From: Sphingobium sp. MI1205
GTDB lineage: Bacteria > Pseudomonadota > Alphaproteobacteria > Sphingomonadales > Sphingomonadaceae
Assembly: GCF_001563285.1 (NCBI RefSeq)
Contig: NZ_CP005188.1
Coordinates: 687,501-751,500 of the forward strand
DNA length: 64,000 nt
Direction: 5' to 3'
Part shown: piece by piece, positions 52,794-62,789 of the stretch
Layout: each line of letters begins with the position of its first letter
Position numbering within the stretch: position 1 is the stretch's first letter
Position numbers and translations under genes: made by a program
The notes under the pieces: model-generated
Told to the model about the DNA's origin: nothing
Databases searched by the model: none
What the model saw: only the letters and a program-made list of their open reading frames with translations

Positions 52794-53204
52794 ATGAACA
52801 GCCGCACGAAGACGAAGCGTCCCCCCGTCCGCCTTATCGATACCGAAGCCGATATTCTGACCAACCTTGCCCTGAGCGCCTCTGGACACGCCGCGCAAAC
52901 CGGCGAGCTCCTGTTGGAAGAAATTGCCCGAGCCTCCATCTTCACGGCTGATCGGCTTCCGACCGACGTCATCACAATGCGTTCGCTGGTCGAATTCGAG
53001 GACGCCGGGAGCGGGACGATGCGCACGGTACAACTTGTTTATCCCGCAGACGCGGACATCTCAGCAGGACGCATATCGATCTTGACGCCCGTGGGTGCAG
53101 GACTGATTGGCATTAGCGAGGGGCATGCCATTGACTGGCCGGACCGTGACGGGCGCAGGCGGCCACTCAATATCCGGAAAGTCACGCAGCCCCGCCGGGC
53201 ATAG
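52794..53204 (+). CDS. rnk: Rnk-type GreA/GreB-family regulator
   Basis: 136 residues: a short N-terminal helical part (VRLIDTEADILTNLALSA, LLLEEIARASIF) and a C-terminal GreA/GreB FKBP-like domain (VITMRSLVEFEDAGSGTMRTVQLVYPADAD, ISILTPVGAGLIGISEGHAIDWP). This is the layout of Rnk, regulator of nucleoside diphosphate kinase, which binds RNA polymerase but lacks the long Gre coiled coil. The start ATG lies after AAAGCCAGCGCC with no strong site. It precedes glutamate dehydrogenase by 81 bp on the same strand. Confidence 0.85.
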   Translation: MNSRTKTKRPPVRLIDTEADILTNLALSASGHAAQTGELLLEEIARASIFTADRLPTDVITMRSLVEFEDAGSGTMRTVQLVYPADADISAGRISILTPVGAGLIGISEGHAIDWPDRDGRRRPLNIRKVTQPRRA

Positions 53205-53240
53205 CGATACCGGCATAGCACTTCGGCTGCCCATATATGA

Positions 53241-54635
<1,395 letters not shown>

Positions 54636-54709
54636 GCGCGAGAGGAGATCGGAGCACCTGACGGCTTACCCGATAATGCTCGAACACGCGGCAAGACGTG
54701 ACTGGTCGA

Positions 54710-55280
54710 TCAGCGGATCGATCGCGCGCGCGTTCCTTGCCCTTGAAGAATGTGGTGAAGGCCCTGAGCCACGCAGAGCGCCGGGCCCTCAGCGACGATC
54801 ACTGGCAAGCCGGTGCCACCTTCTATCATCTGCCGCAAACGCAGCATCATCGCACTGCCGCCGGTGAGGAGTATCCCCTTCGCATGCAGATCATGACTGA
54901 GTTCCGGCGGTGTCTTGTTGAGAACCACGCGTATGACCTCAATAATCTGCGTTGCGTGCTTTTCCACAACACGGTCCAACTTCGTGGACGCAATATGCCG
55001 TGAGTGGGGTCTCATCGAGATAAGACTTCGGCCTTTTACTTCGATCAACTCGCCCTCGCGCCGTCCCTCGCCAATCTGGGCGGCGTAATCCCTCTTGATG
55101 CGTTCGGCGCCCTGGCGGCCGATCGAAATCTTGTGTCGGAAATGCATATGATCCGCGATCGCTTGATCGAGGGCTGCCCCTCCCGCACGGACCGAACGCG
55201 TGAGACAAATTCCTCCCAATGACAGGACCGCCACTTCGGTGGTGCCGGCGCCACATTCCACAATAAGCGCGCCTTGCGGC
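54710..55280 (-). pseudogene. mreB: MreB-family protein, truncated (C-terminal half)
   Basis: About 190 codons matching the C-terminal half of MreB: DKPQGALIVECGAGTTEVAV (phosphate-2 region of the actin fold), RAGGAALDQAI, RIKRDYA and ILLTGGSAMMLRLRQMIEGGTGLPV. MreB is about 345 residues; the N-terminal 150, including the first nucleotide-binding strand, are missing. Upstream the frame runs straight into a broken integrase, which marks a recombination junction at about 55280-55290. Not functional for cell shape. Confidence 0.8.
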
Positions 55281-55283
55281 TTA

Positions 55284-55831
55284 TCTACCCGAATGTGTAG
55301 ATGATCGACGCCTTTGTACGCCGGAGCGTGTGTGTGCCATATACTTCTTGGCGAAGCCTATGCCAGTCACCCACTCATCGACCAAACGCGCATACTGACG
55401 GGTGCTCAGATGAGCTGCGTGGTCGATGCGACTGGGAAAGGCGAAATCGTCGAGGGTAACCCCTCGACGGTCCAGCCATGCCAGAAGGCTGTGACGGGCA
55501 TCCGCCGTAAGTTCGAACTGCACAGGTCGGCCTGTTTTCTGCTGGATCACGGTAGCACGTGTTCGGATCTGTCCGCCCAGTACTAGCTCGCCGATTTTGA
55601 TCTTGACCACGTCACAACCGCGCAGCTTGCTGTCGATCGCCAGGACGAACAGGCGCGATCTCGAACGCGACGGTGCTGGTCGAGAAAAAAGCGGATCGCC
55701 CAGACTTGCCGCGGCTTCAACGGACGCTTGGCTCCGACTTTCCGCCCTGCGTTCCATGCCACGCGATCATTAGCGCCGGGGTCATATTCAGACATTCCCA
55801 TCGTATTTCTCCTATGGCCGTTACTGGCCAC
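55284..55831 (-). pseudogene. Tyrosine recombinase (integrase), frameshifted and truncated
   Basis: Pieces in three frames: MGMSEYDPGANDRVAWNAGRK to FFLDQHRRVRDRA, then LFVLAIDSKLRGCDVVKIKI to TRQYARLVDEWVTGIGFAK, then after another shift YGTHTLRRTKASIIY, where it ends. Together they match the first two thirds of a phage-type integrase family widespread on alphaproteobacterial mobile elements (LAIDSKLRGCDL and THSLRRTKA are diagnostic, the latter with the conserved HxxR). The C-terminal His/Tyr part is replaced by the mreB fragment. Confidence 0.82.
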
Positions 55832-55984
55832 GGGGAAAACGTTGAGAAAGCACCTGGCGCTGCCCGCCTAGCTTCGCTAAATGTTATGACGGTTTTGTAA
55901 ATTTTGTCAGTAGGTCGCGGATCTATTACCCAGCTTCGCCTGAAGCGCCAAGTTCAGCCAATTTTGGCAAGCCGTCGCGTAATA

Positions 55985-56359
55985 TCAGCGGGGCGAGCGA
56001 AGTGACATAATGTAAGCTGCGGCCATATTAGCCTCGTCCTCGGTGAGGTGGATCGACATCGCCATCGGGTCATCGTGTCCGTCCTGAAAGAACTCGCGCA
56101 GCTTCTCCTCTGTGAAGCCCATGCCATTCGCTACCGTCACAAAGCTGGGCGCCTGCGGATTGGGCGGCTCAACTCCCGGTCGCAGTGCATGACAACCGCT
56201 ACATTCCTTTTCGACATAAGAAAGCGCGCGCGCATCCTGGGTGCGCGCGGCGGTAGCAAGCGCGGAAGTTGAATTGGAAGCAGACGGTTTTGTCCCGGCG
56301 AGCGCGCACGCGGACAAGAGGACGCTGGTGAATGCAACGAACCGTCGGGAAAATGGCAT
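55985..56359 (-). CDS. Monoheme c-type cytochrome (exported)
   Basis: 124 residues. Signal peptide MPFSRRFVAFTSVLLSACALAG with a possible lipobox (LSAC), one heme-binding CSGCH (about 60-64) and an axial-ligand methionine in DPMAMSIHLTEDEANMAAAYIMSL. The start was placed at the ATG preceded by AGAAAGGATCG. It is an electron carrier or small periplasmic redox protein. It is the only intact gene between the mobile remnants. Confidence 0.85.
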   Translation of the reverse strand: MPFSRRFVAFTSVLLSACALAGTKPSASNSTSALATAARTQDARALSYVEKECSGCHALRPGVEPPNPQAPSFVTVANGMGFTEEKLREFFQDGHDDPMAMSIHLTEDEANMAAAYIMSLRSPR

Positions 56360-56435
56360 GGCGATCCTTTCTGGGAATGGGCAGCGAAGCACTGTTACTC
56401 CCTATCCAGCATTGGTGCCAAGCTGCCCGTGAGGT

Positions 56436-56618
56436 TCAGATGGAACTATGTGCGCGGATCGGTGTCACGTTGCCTCCATCCGCGCCTCCGCTGCAGCAAT
56501 AGGCCGCCCAGTCGTCCATGAGCCGCCGCCGCTTGTCGAAAAGATCGCCGCGCCGATAGGCCCGCTCCACCTTGCTTTCGATGGTCTGAGCCAAAGCCAT
56601 CTCAGCGATCTGATGCGT
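56436..56618 (-). pseudogene. P4-type integrase, C-terminal remnant
   Basis: Minus-strand frame reading THQIAEMALAQTIESKVERA, YRRGDLFDKRRRLMDDWAAYC and a stop. This is the characteristic tail of P4-like tyrosine recombinases of genomic islands (usual form ALAHxVxxKVERAYRRGDLFxKRRxLMxDWAxYC). The catalytic domain is absent, so only the last 50-60 residues survive. No tRNA target was found next to it. Confidence 0.75.
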
Positions 56619-56718
56619 ACAGCCGGTGCAATCGGCGGCCCAATTGCGAAAGCGGGAGCGAAAGCCATCCGTGGCGCCCTAACCTTCGTCCAATCATGGA
56701 CGCACTCACCCAGGGTAG

Positions 56719-57039
56719 CACGGGGCAACTTCAATACGTCGGGGAATGGCATATGGCCGCAAACGCTGGGTCGCGCTTACGCGCTTCCTCGACGATGGGC
56801 GCTTGGAGATCGACAACAACATCGCGGAGCGCGCCATGCGCTGTGTGGCCCTGGGCCGTAAAAACTGACTGTTCGCCGGCTCAAAGGCAGGCGGCGATCG
56901 CGCCGCTGCCATCTACTCCGTCATCGAGACCGCAAAGCTCAATGGCCTCGAACCGCAGGCCTATATCGCCGATGTCATCGCCAAGATCGCTGGCGGCTGG
57001 CCCGCTGCCCGCTGAGATGAACTCATGCCCTGGAACTGA
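56719..57039 (+). mobile_element. IS66-family transposase, C-terminal remnant
   Basis: Frame reading YGRKRWVALTRFLDDGRLEI, DNNIAERAM, then GRKN, a TGA, LFAGSKAGGDRAAAIYSVIE, TAKLNGLEPQAYIADVIAKI, then PAAR, a TGA, and DELMPWN. Both in-frame TGA codons replace the TGG tryptophans found in intact IS66 TnpC proteins (GRKNWLFAGSKAGG, AARWDELMPWNW). Only the last 100 codons remain. Non-functional. Confidence 0.8.
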
Positions 57040-57654
57040 CGGCAAGATCAGCAACCGATCGCCCAAGCCGCCTGATCTGCGGCCTGCAGCCCACGCTTAC
57101 TTGTGAGCGGCAGAGAAGGGGCGAGATCAAGCCACACACCCTACCGGATTCGAACTGAGGAAGGATAGAAAAAGGCTTTATTTCAGATTGATAGCCAAGG
57201 AGTGGAAATGCGTCCAAGCAGCGATTTTCGCTCAAGAACCGGCAAGTGCTTGGAAAAACGTAAAAACTCCCCTGAACGGGGAGCCTTGGTGACCTACGGT
57301 CACCCGGCAATCTTGACAAGGTGCTGATAATACACCAAAAAACCTTGAAGCTCAGGAATTTTTACCATCACAAGTGCCAACTGTCCATTGGGTACATATG
57401 GGCAAAAGGTTACTGAATGGAAGATGGTCCAATTGCAACAAAGGTGGTCTCGGGTTCGCAGGAACACCTATGTCGTAACCTTATGCAGGTAGACATATGA
57501 AGTGGGAGCTACAGCCGCCTGAATCATAAACGTGGCCAGCTCCCGATTTTCGCGCGCTTGGTGTGGACTGTCTGATATCTCGGCGGCAGTCGATCCAAAT
57601 CAGACCTTCGCAGTAAAAAATACGACATCCGCATAGCGGGCATTCTGCAAAGGG
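57040..57654. other. Non-coding stretch with candidate small RNA
   Basis: 615 bp with no protein-coding gene. The only structured part is around 57262-57332 (listed separately). From about 57340 to 57650 nothing recognisable was seen; it is AT-richer than the rest of the window. Confidence 0.5.
57262..57320 (-). ncRNA. Candidate small RNA resembling repABC antisense (ctRNA)
   Basis: On the minus strand a TATTAT -10-like box (57332-57327; weak -35) is followed by about 60 nt containing two perfect hairpins: GGTGACC-GTA-GGTCACC, then CTCCCC-GTTCA-GGGGAG directly followed by TTTTT, an intrinsic terminator. Size, two-hairpin layout and terminator style are like the countertranscribed RNA that lies between repB and repC on alphaproteobacterial plasmids. 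No repC or repAB gene is present here, so it would be a plasmid relic or another small RNA. Confidence 0.4.
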
Positions 57655-58689
57655 TTAATTCGCTTGCACCAGAACAACTGATCCGTTGCCTCCTTCCGAA
57701 GCCTTGATGTCGAAACTGCTCTCCAGGGCCAGAACGAATTCATCGCTTTCTCCGAGCCCGAACCGTCCCGTAATCAGAGTTCCCGCGATCCGGGGATCTC
57801 CTATCACCAGCGGGCTCTTCCGGTATCTGTTGAATTCCTCGACAACCTCATCGAGGGGCTTGTCCTCAAATTCCAGAAAGCCTTCGGTCCATGCCACGCG
57901 CTGTTGTACGAGTGCACGATCCTGGATGAGCGTCGTGGCAATGCCGGGCTGAATGAGCGCCGATGAACCGGCATGGACGTTGACCGGCGCAGCGCCGTTA
58001 TTTGTCACCAGCACGACCCCTTCGGTAACCGCCAACTCCGTCGCCCCTTCCTTGCGCCGGATATTGAACTTGGTGCCGAGCACCCTGATTTCACTGTCGC
58101 CAAGGTCGACGAAGAAGGGGCGCTTCTCATCCCTGGCAACGTCGAACATGGCTTCACCCCGCAGCAGTCGGACCTTGCGGCTGTTTCCGTCCATCAGGAC
58201 ATCGAGGCTGGTGTCTCCGTTCATGGAGATGGAAGAACCGTCCATCAGGCGGGCGATCTCGCGTTGCCCCTTCTTCGTGCTGCGATGGTCACCAAAAAGC
58301 GCGAAATGTCGGGCAATTCCAATACCGGCAACAGCTGCCGCCGCGGTACTGAGCATGGCAGTCGTAGCCGCGCGACGGGACATGGCGGAGGCACGAGCAA
58401 CAGCAGGTACGCCGCTCGCTTGAAGTGGCCCCTCGCCACCATCCGCGATCGAGTCTTCGTCGCTCAAGCCTTGTTCGTCAGCCCGGAGACGAATGCGTTC
58501 GCCTTTCTTCCAGATATCGGCGGCGGATGCATAGGCGACAGCATGGTAGGGATGGCTTGCTATCCAGCGATGAGCGGCATCACGATCGGCGGGATCGGTA
58601 CTGTTTTCAAGCAGGACGACCAAACGTGCGGCTTCGGCCTCGATCGCCTTGCGCTGCACTTTGTCCGGTTGAAAATTGTTCGACGTCAT
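57655..58689 (-). CDS. FecR-like anti-sigma / signal transducer
   Basis: 344 residues. N-terminal DUF4880-type cytoplasmic domain (KAIEAEAARLVVLLENSTDPADRDAAHRWIASHPYHAVAYA), one membrane helix (TAMLSTAAAAVAGIGIARHFALF, about 112-135) and a periplasmic FecR domain (REIARLMDGSSISMNGDTSLDV, VRLLRGEAMFDVARDEKRPFFVDLGDSEIRVLGTKFNIRR). It passes the signal from a ligand-loaded TonB receptor to the ECF sigma factor. The start (MTSNN) lies 83 nt inside the sigma gene; that long overlap is unusual but no later start fits the family. Confidence 0.88.
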   Translation of the reverse strand: MTSNNFQPDKVQRKAIEAEAARLVVLLENSTDPADRDAAHRWIASHPYHAVAYASAADIWKKGERIRLRADEQGLSDEDSIADGGEGPLQASGVPAVARASAMSRRAATTAMLSTAAAAVAGIGIARHFALFGDHRSTKKGQREIARLMDGSSISMNGDTSLDVLMDGNSRKVRLLRGEAMFDVARDEKRPFFVDLGDSEIRVLGTKFNIRRKEGATELAVTEGVVLVTNNGAAPVNVHAGSSALIQPGIATTLIQDRALVQQRVAWTEGFLEFEDKPLDEVVEEFNRYRKSPLVIGDPRIAGTLITGRFGLGESDEFVLALESSFDIKASEGGNGSVVLVQAN

Positions 58690-59200
58690 GATCTTCGCTG
58701 TCCATTGTTCCACGGGCAATATAAGCAAGCGCCCGGCTCAAATGGTTCTCTACTGTAGAGACGGACAAACCCATCTCCGCTGCCACATCCGCTATGGAAT
58801 ATCCTTCAACCCTTCTAAGAATGAATGCGCGCTTCTGCCGTGCGGGCAGCGTTTTCACAAGCTTTTCCAGTCGCCTCAACTCGTCACGCGCATTGAGCAT
58901 GCCATCGTAACTGACCGTTCGGCCCAGTTCTTCCAGATCGGCCATATAGTCAAAGGAGACGATGGCATCCCTGCGGGCCTGGTCGACCAGCAGGTTGCGT
59001 GCGATCCGATGCATGAACGCAAGGCCATTACGGATCTGTCGCCAATCATCGACGGCGTAAGCGCGTGTGAGAACTTCAGCGAGAATGTCGTCGAGATCAA
59101 CATGTTGAGGCAGGATCCTGCGCAGCCGGCCGCGCACCAGCCCCTGGCAGGGCAGGATCACTTCCTGAAACCATCGGATCTTTTCTGATGGATCGCCCAC
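58607..59200 (-). CDS. ECF sigma factor (FecI-like)
   Basis: 197 residues from a GTG preceded by GAGGGGGAAGAAAC; the longer open frame upstream has no homology. Sigma region 2 (VRGRLRRILPQHVDLDDILAEVLTRAYAVDDW, FMHRIARNLLVDQARR) and region 4 (LPARQKRAFILRRVEGYSIADVAAEMGLSVSTVENHLSRALAYI) are clear. It directs RNA polymerase to the promoter of the cognate TonB receptor when released by the FecR-like protein. The receptor gene is divergent, 193 bp away. Confidence 0.9.
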   Translation of the reverse strand: MGDPSEKIRWFQEVILPCQGLVRGRLRRILPQHVDLDDILAEVLTRAYAVDDWRQIRNGLAFMHRIARNLLVDQARRDAIVSFDYMADLEELGRTVSYDGMLNARDELRRLEKLVKTLPARQKRAFILRRVEGYSIADVAAEMGLSVSTVENHLSRALAYIARGTMDSEDHDVEQFSTGQSAAQGDRGRSRTFGRPA

Positions 59201-59392
59201 GTTTCTTCCCCCTCGGAAAGCCGATCCCCTCCTGTCCACGAAGGAAGCGATTGCGCAGGCAGATGTCCAGTCACAAAAATTCAATAATTTTAGACACGGC
59301 TTGTAGGGGGAGCCGGCAGGCCATCCGTCAGAATAGGGGAGAGCAAAAAGAACGACAACAGATGGAGAGGTGAAACAGGGGGATCACATTCC

Positions 59393-62300
59393 ATGCGACG
59401 CCGTTCACTCGCTTTTTCGCATTCTTTGCTTGCGACCTGCGCTTTCGTTTCACTCGCCTGTTCCACAGTTCAGGCGAATGCCGAAGACCACCGCTTTAAC
59501 ATTCCCTCGCAATCGGTATCGGGTGCCCTGCAACTATTTGCGAAGCAATCGGGCTATCGACTGCTCTTCCCTTCACGAAGCGTCGCGGATCTGAGGTCGA
59601 AGCCACTGTCGGGCTCCCTTTCCGCCGAGGACGCCCTCAATCTCCTGCTGAGCGACACGCCGCTGCGGATAGCGTCGATCCGAGGCAGGGTCATCGCGCT
59701 TACCGCCCGCAAGGGTGAAGCAATGGCAATCTCGCGCTTCACGCTCGCCAGACCGGTCCAGCTCGCCGCGTTGCAACCGGCGGCAGGAATGATTCCCAAG
59801 GCGGCTGAGGCGCCGCCCCCACCGGTAGACGAGATCGTGGTTGTGGGTAGCCAGATCCGCGGCGCGAAGACGACGGGCGCCCTGCCGGTATCTGTCGTGG
59901 GCAAGGAAGACATAGCCGCCATGGGCGCTGTGTCCGCGAACGACCTGTTTCGTACGCTGCCCCAGGCAAGCGACATGACATTCAACGAGCAGACACTCGG
60001 CGGCGGCAGCCCCAACGCCGCGCGGGGCGATGTGGCTTCGGTCAGCCTGCGTGGCCTTGAACAGGGCAACACCCTCGTTCTCCTGAACGGGAGGCGGATG
60101 GTGCTGCACCCGACCTCGCAGACCAGCAATGGTACGCCAGTGCTGACCTATAATGTCAACGCGGTCCCCGTTGGTGGCCTGGAACGGGTGGAAGTTCTGC
60201 GCGATGGCGCTGCGGCGCTTTATGGGTCCGATGCTGTTGCCGGCGTGGTCAACAATGTCCTGTCGACTGATTATACCGGCCTCTCGCTGGACGCGACCTA
60301 CGGCGGCGCTGAAGGCACGGGCATGCGCGAATTCCAGTTTAACGGCAAATATGGATCAGACTTTTCTGGCGGCCGTGGCAATATCAGCCTTATGGCCAAT
60401 TTCACGCGCAGGACGGCGCTGGAAGTCGGCGACCAGGACTATACCGCGACCAATGATCTGCGATCCTTTGTCGAAGGTACGGCCTTCGAGGGGAACACGG
60501 CCTTCGACACCCGTTCGACCAGTTCGTCCTGGGGCGCATTCCGTACGCAAAATGGTTTGGCCGTGCGTAGCAATGGCACGCTGGTTACTAGCGCAGCCGG
60601 CGTCTTTCACATCCAGCCACAGACCAATGCCGGCTGCCAGATCAACCTGTCCACGGCTCCGGGCATCTGTATCGATGACGGAGTCATAACCGGTGCTGCG
60701 GATCGCAACCTCCGGGCGGACAACAGCGCGTCTTTCCCGGACATCACGGTAACGCCGTCGACGACGCGCTTCAATGTCTTTTCGTTCATCAACTATGAGC
60801 TGAGCGACAGCGTCAAGTTCTTCAGCGAACTGGGCTACTACCGAGCAAAATCGAAGGGTTATACGACGCCCGGCACGCTGCTCGCCACGACACCGATCAC
60901 CATATCCTCCAGCGCCTACTGGAACCCGTTTGGCGCGGTCGGTTCCGTCAATCGCCTGCCCGGCATCGATGCACCGGCAGAGGGTCTCAATCTTACCACG
61001 GTGAACCTCTCGATCCGCGACGCAGGCATGCGCCAGGTCAACGTGACCAACCAGCAGTTCCGGTTGCTCGGCGGCCTCAAAGGCGAGATGGGCAATTGGG
61101 ACTGGGAGTCGGCAGCGCTCTATTCGGAAGCCACAGTCAAGGACTCCGGAGATGCCATCAGCAACAGCCTGCTCCAGGCGGCGATCAACCGAACGACTGC
61201 TGACGCTTATAATCCGTTCAGCGGCGGCGATCCATCCAATCCAAGCGGTCTGGATACGACGCCATCGGCCCAGTCGACGATCGACAGCTTCATCGTCACC
61301 TCGACCCGTCGCAACAAGACGACCCTTGCCCTGTGGGACGCCAAGGTATCGAACGCCCAGCTCATCGACCTTTGGGGCGCACCGATCGGCATCGCGGCCG
61401 GCATCGAATTTCGTCGGGAAACCTACAAGGATGATCGCGACGCCCTGCAGGACGGGTCAACGCCGTTCGTGGATTCCGTCACTGGCGTCAGCTATTCCAG
61501 CGACCTTCTTGGCGCCAGCTATCGTCCGGACATCTATGGCAAGCGCACGGTCTTCTCCGCCTATGCGGAACTCGCCGTCCCGGTCTTCACGCCGGAAATG
61601 GAAATCCCGATGTTCCACGCGCTCGAATTCCAGCTCGCGGGCCGTTACGAACACTACAGCGACGTCGGAGACGTGGCCAAGCCGAAGCTCGCCGGCTTCT
61701 GGGATCTGCTTGATGGGATCCGGCTTCGCGGTTCCATCTCCGGCGGCTTCCGCGCCCCCAATTTGGAGGTCATCAACACCCCGGTGTCGGAAGGCGTCAA
61801 CAGCCGCACCGACTATGTTCAGTGCGAGGCGGACCTGCGCGCCGGACGGATCAGCAGTTTCTCAGGCTGCACAAGAAGCTTTGCCGTGCAGCAGCGCCGC
61901 GACGGCAACAGCGAACTCAAGCCGGAGGAGTCGACGAGCTGGTCGCTTGGCGCCGTGCTGACCCCGCCGCTGCCCGGCGGTCTTGGCAAGGTGACGCTGA
62001 CCGTCGATCGCTGGCGTATCAAGCAGAAGAGTTCGGTTGGCATCCTCTCGGATGCCACCGAGATCGCGCTCGACTATCTCGCGCGCGTGAATGGCTCCAG
62101 TAACCCCAATGTCGTGCGAGCGGCGGCCACGGCCGACGATATCGCGCGCTATGCGGGCACAGGCATCACGCCGACGGGCGACATTCTCTATGTGGACTCC
62201 CGCTACGAGAATCTTCTGCCGCTGGACGTGCAGGGCATAGACTTCGGTTTCAACTACGCGTCTCCAACAACCCCGGCCGGGCGCTTCACCCTGAGCTTCA

Positions 62301-62761
62301 ATGCGTCCAAGCTGATCAAATATTATCAATCCGCCTCGGCGCAGGTGCAGTCGCTGCTGGACGCGATCGCCGGCGGTGAGATCAATGGCGCAATCGGCGT
62401 GACCGGTGCAGCCGATCTGGTTCGGCAGGACGGTCATCCGCGCTGGCGCTATTCGGGTACGCTGACCTGGTACAAGGGGCCGGTGCAGGTGGGCTTGTTC
62501 ACCCAATATATCGGGTCGGTGGAGCAATCGACGGTCTTTGACGCGAACGCCAATCCCTATGTCGTGGATTCTCAACTGACCGGCAATCTCTACGTCCAAT
62601 ATACGCTCAAGAAGGATGGTCTCGGCGGCACGACCTCGATCCAGCTTGGCGCCCGCAACTTCACCAATGAGCGGCCGCCCCTTGCAACCAGCGGCTATCT
62701 CGCATCGCTCTATCAGCCGCAGCGGCGCTACTGGTATGCAACCATTCGCAAATCCTTCTGA
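59393..62761 (+). CDS. TonB-dependent transducer-type receptor with STN domain
   Basis: 1122 residues. Signal peptide (LLATCAFVSLACSTVQANA), secretin/TonB short N-terminal domain (FNIPSQSVSGALQLFAKQSGYRLLF to LLLSDTPLRIASIRGRVIALTA, about 35-105), which contacts the FecR-like protein, then TonB box (VDEIVVVGSQIRG), plug (VSLRGLEQGNTLVLLNGRRMV, VLRDGAAALYGSDAVAGVVN) and a large barrel ending in YWYATIRKSF. With the divergent sigma/FecR pair it forms a Fec-type cell-surface signalling unit. A secreted M20 peptidase follows, pointing to peptides or amino-acid conjugates as ligand. Confidence 0.93.
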   Translation: MRRRSLAFSHSLLATCAFVSLACSTVQANAEDHRFNIPSQSVSGALQLFAKQSGYRLLFPSRSVADLRSKPLSGSLSAEDALNLLLSDTPLRIASIRGRVIALTARKGEAMAISRFTLARPVQLAALQPAAGMIPKAAEAPPPPVDEIVVVGSQIRGAKTTGALPVSVVGKEDIAAMGAVSANDLFRTLPQASDMTFNEQTLGGGSPNAARGDVASVSLRGLEQGNTLVLLNGRRMVLHPTSQTSNGTPVLTYNVNAVPVGGLERVEVLRDGAAALYGSDAVAGVVNNVLSTDYTGLSLDATYGGAEGTGMREFQFNGKYGSDFSGGRGNISLMANFTRRTALEVGDQDYTATNDLRSFVEGTAFEGNTAFDTRSTSSSWGAFRTQNGLAVRSNGTLVTSAAGVFHIQPQTNAGCQINLSTAPGICIDDGVITGAADRNLRADNSASFPDITVTPSTTRFNVFSFINYELSDSVKFFSELGYYRAKSKGYTTPGTLLATTPITISSSAYWNPFGAVGSVNRLPGIDAPAEGLNLTTVNLSIRDAGMRQVNVTNQQFRLLGGLKGEMGNWDWESAALYSEATVKDSGDAISNSLLQAAINRTTADAYNPFSGGDPSNPSGLDTTPSAQSTIDSFIVTSTRRNKTTLALWDAKVSNAQLIDLWGAPIGIAAGIEFRRETYKDDRDALQDGSTPFVDSVTGVSYSSDLLGASYRPDIYGKRTVFSAYAELAVPVFTPEMEIPMFHALEFQLAGRYEHYSDVGDVAKPKLAGFWDLLDGIRLRGSISGGFRAPNLEVINTPVSEGVNSRTDYVQCEADLRAGRISSFSGCTRSFAVQQRRDGNSELKPEESTSWSLGAVLTPPLPGGLGKVTLTVDRWRIKQKSSVGILSDATEIALDYLARVNGSSNPNVVRAAATADDIARYAGTGITPTGDILYVDSRYENLLPLDVQGIDFGFNYASPTTPAGRFTLSFNASKLIKYYQSASAQVQSLLDAIAGGEINGAIGVTGAADLVRQDGHPRWRYSGTLTWYKGPVQVGLFTQYIGSVEQSTVFDANANPYVVDSQLTGNLYVQYTLKKDGLGGTTSIQLGARNFTNERPPLATSGYLASLYQPQRRYWYATIRKSF

Positions 62762-62789
62762 TCAGACCAAATCCAGCACGGGAAGCCCC

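Noticed and set aside
55314..55586. 90-codon plus-strand frame antisense to the integrase remnant
   Set aside because: The minus strand carries an unmistakable integrase signature; this is its shadow.
56696..57106. 136-codon plus-strand frame over the IS66 remnant
   Set aside because: The true IS66 protein sequence lies in another frame with two internal TGA codons; this open frame has no similarity to any family I know.
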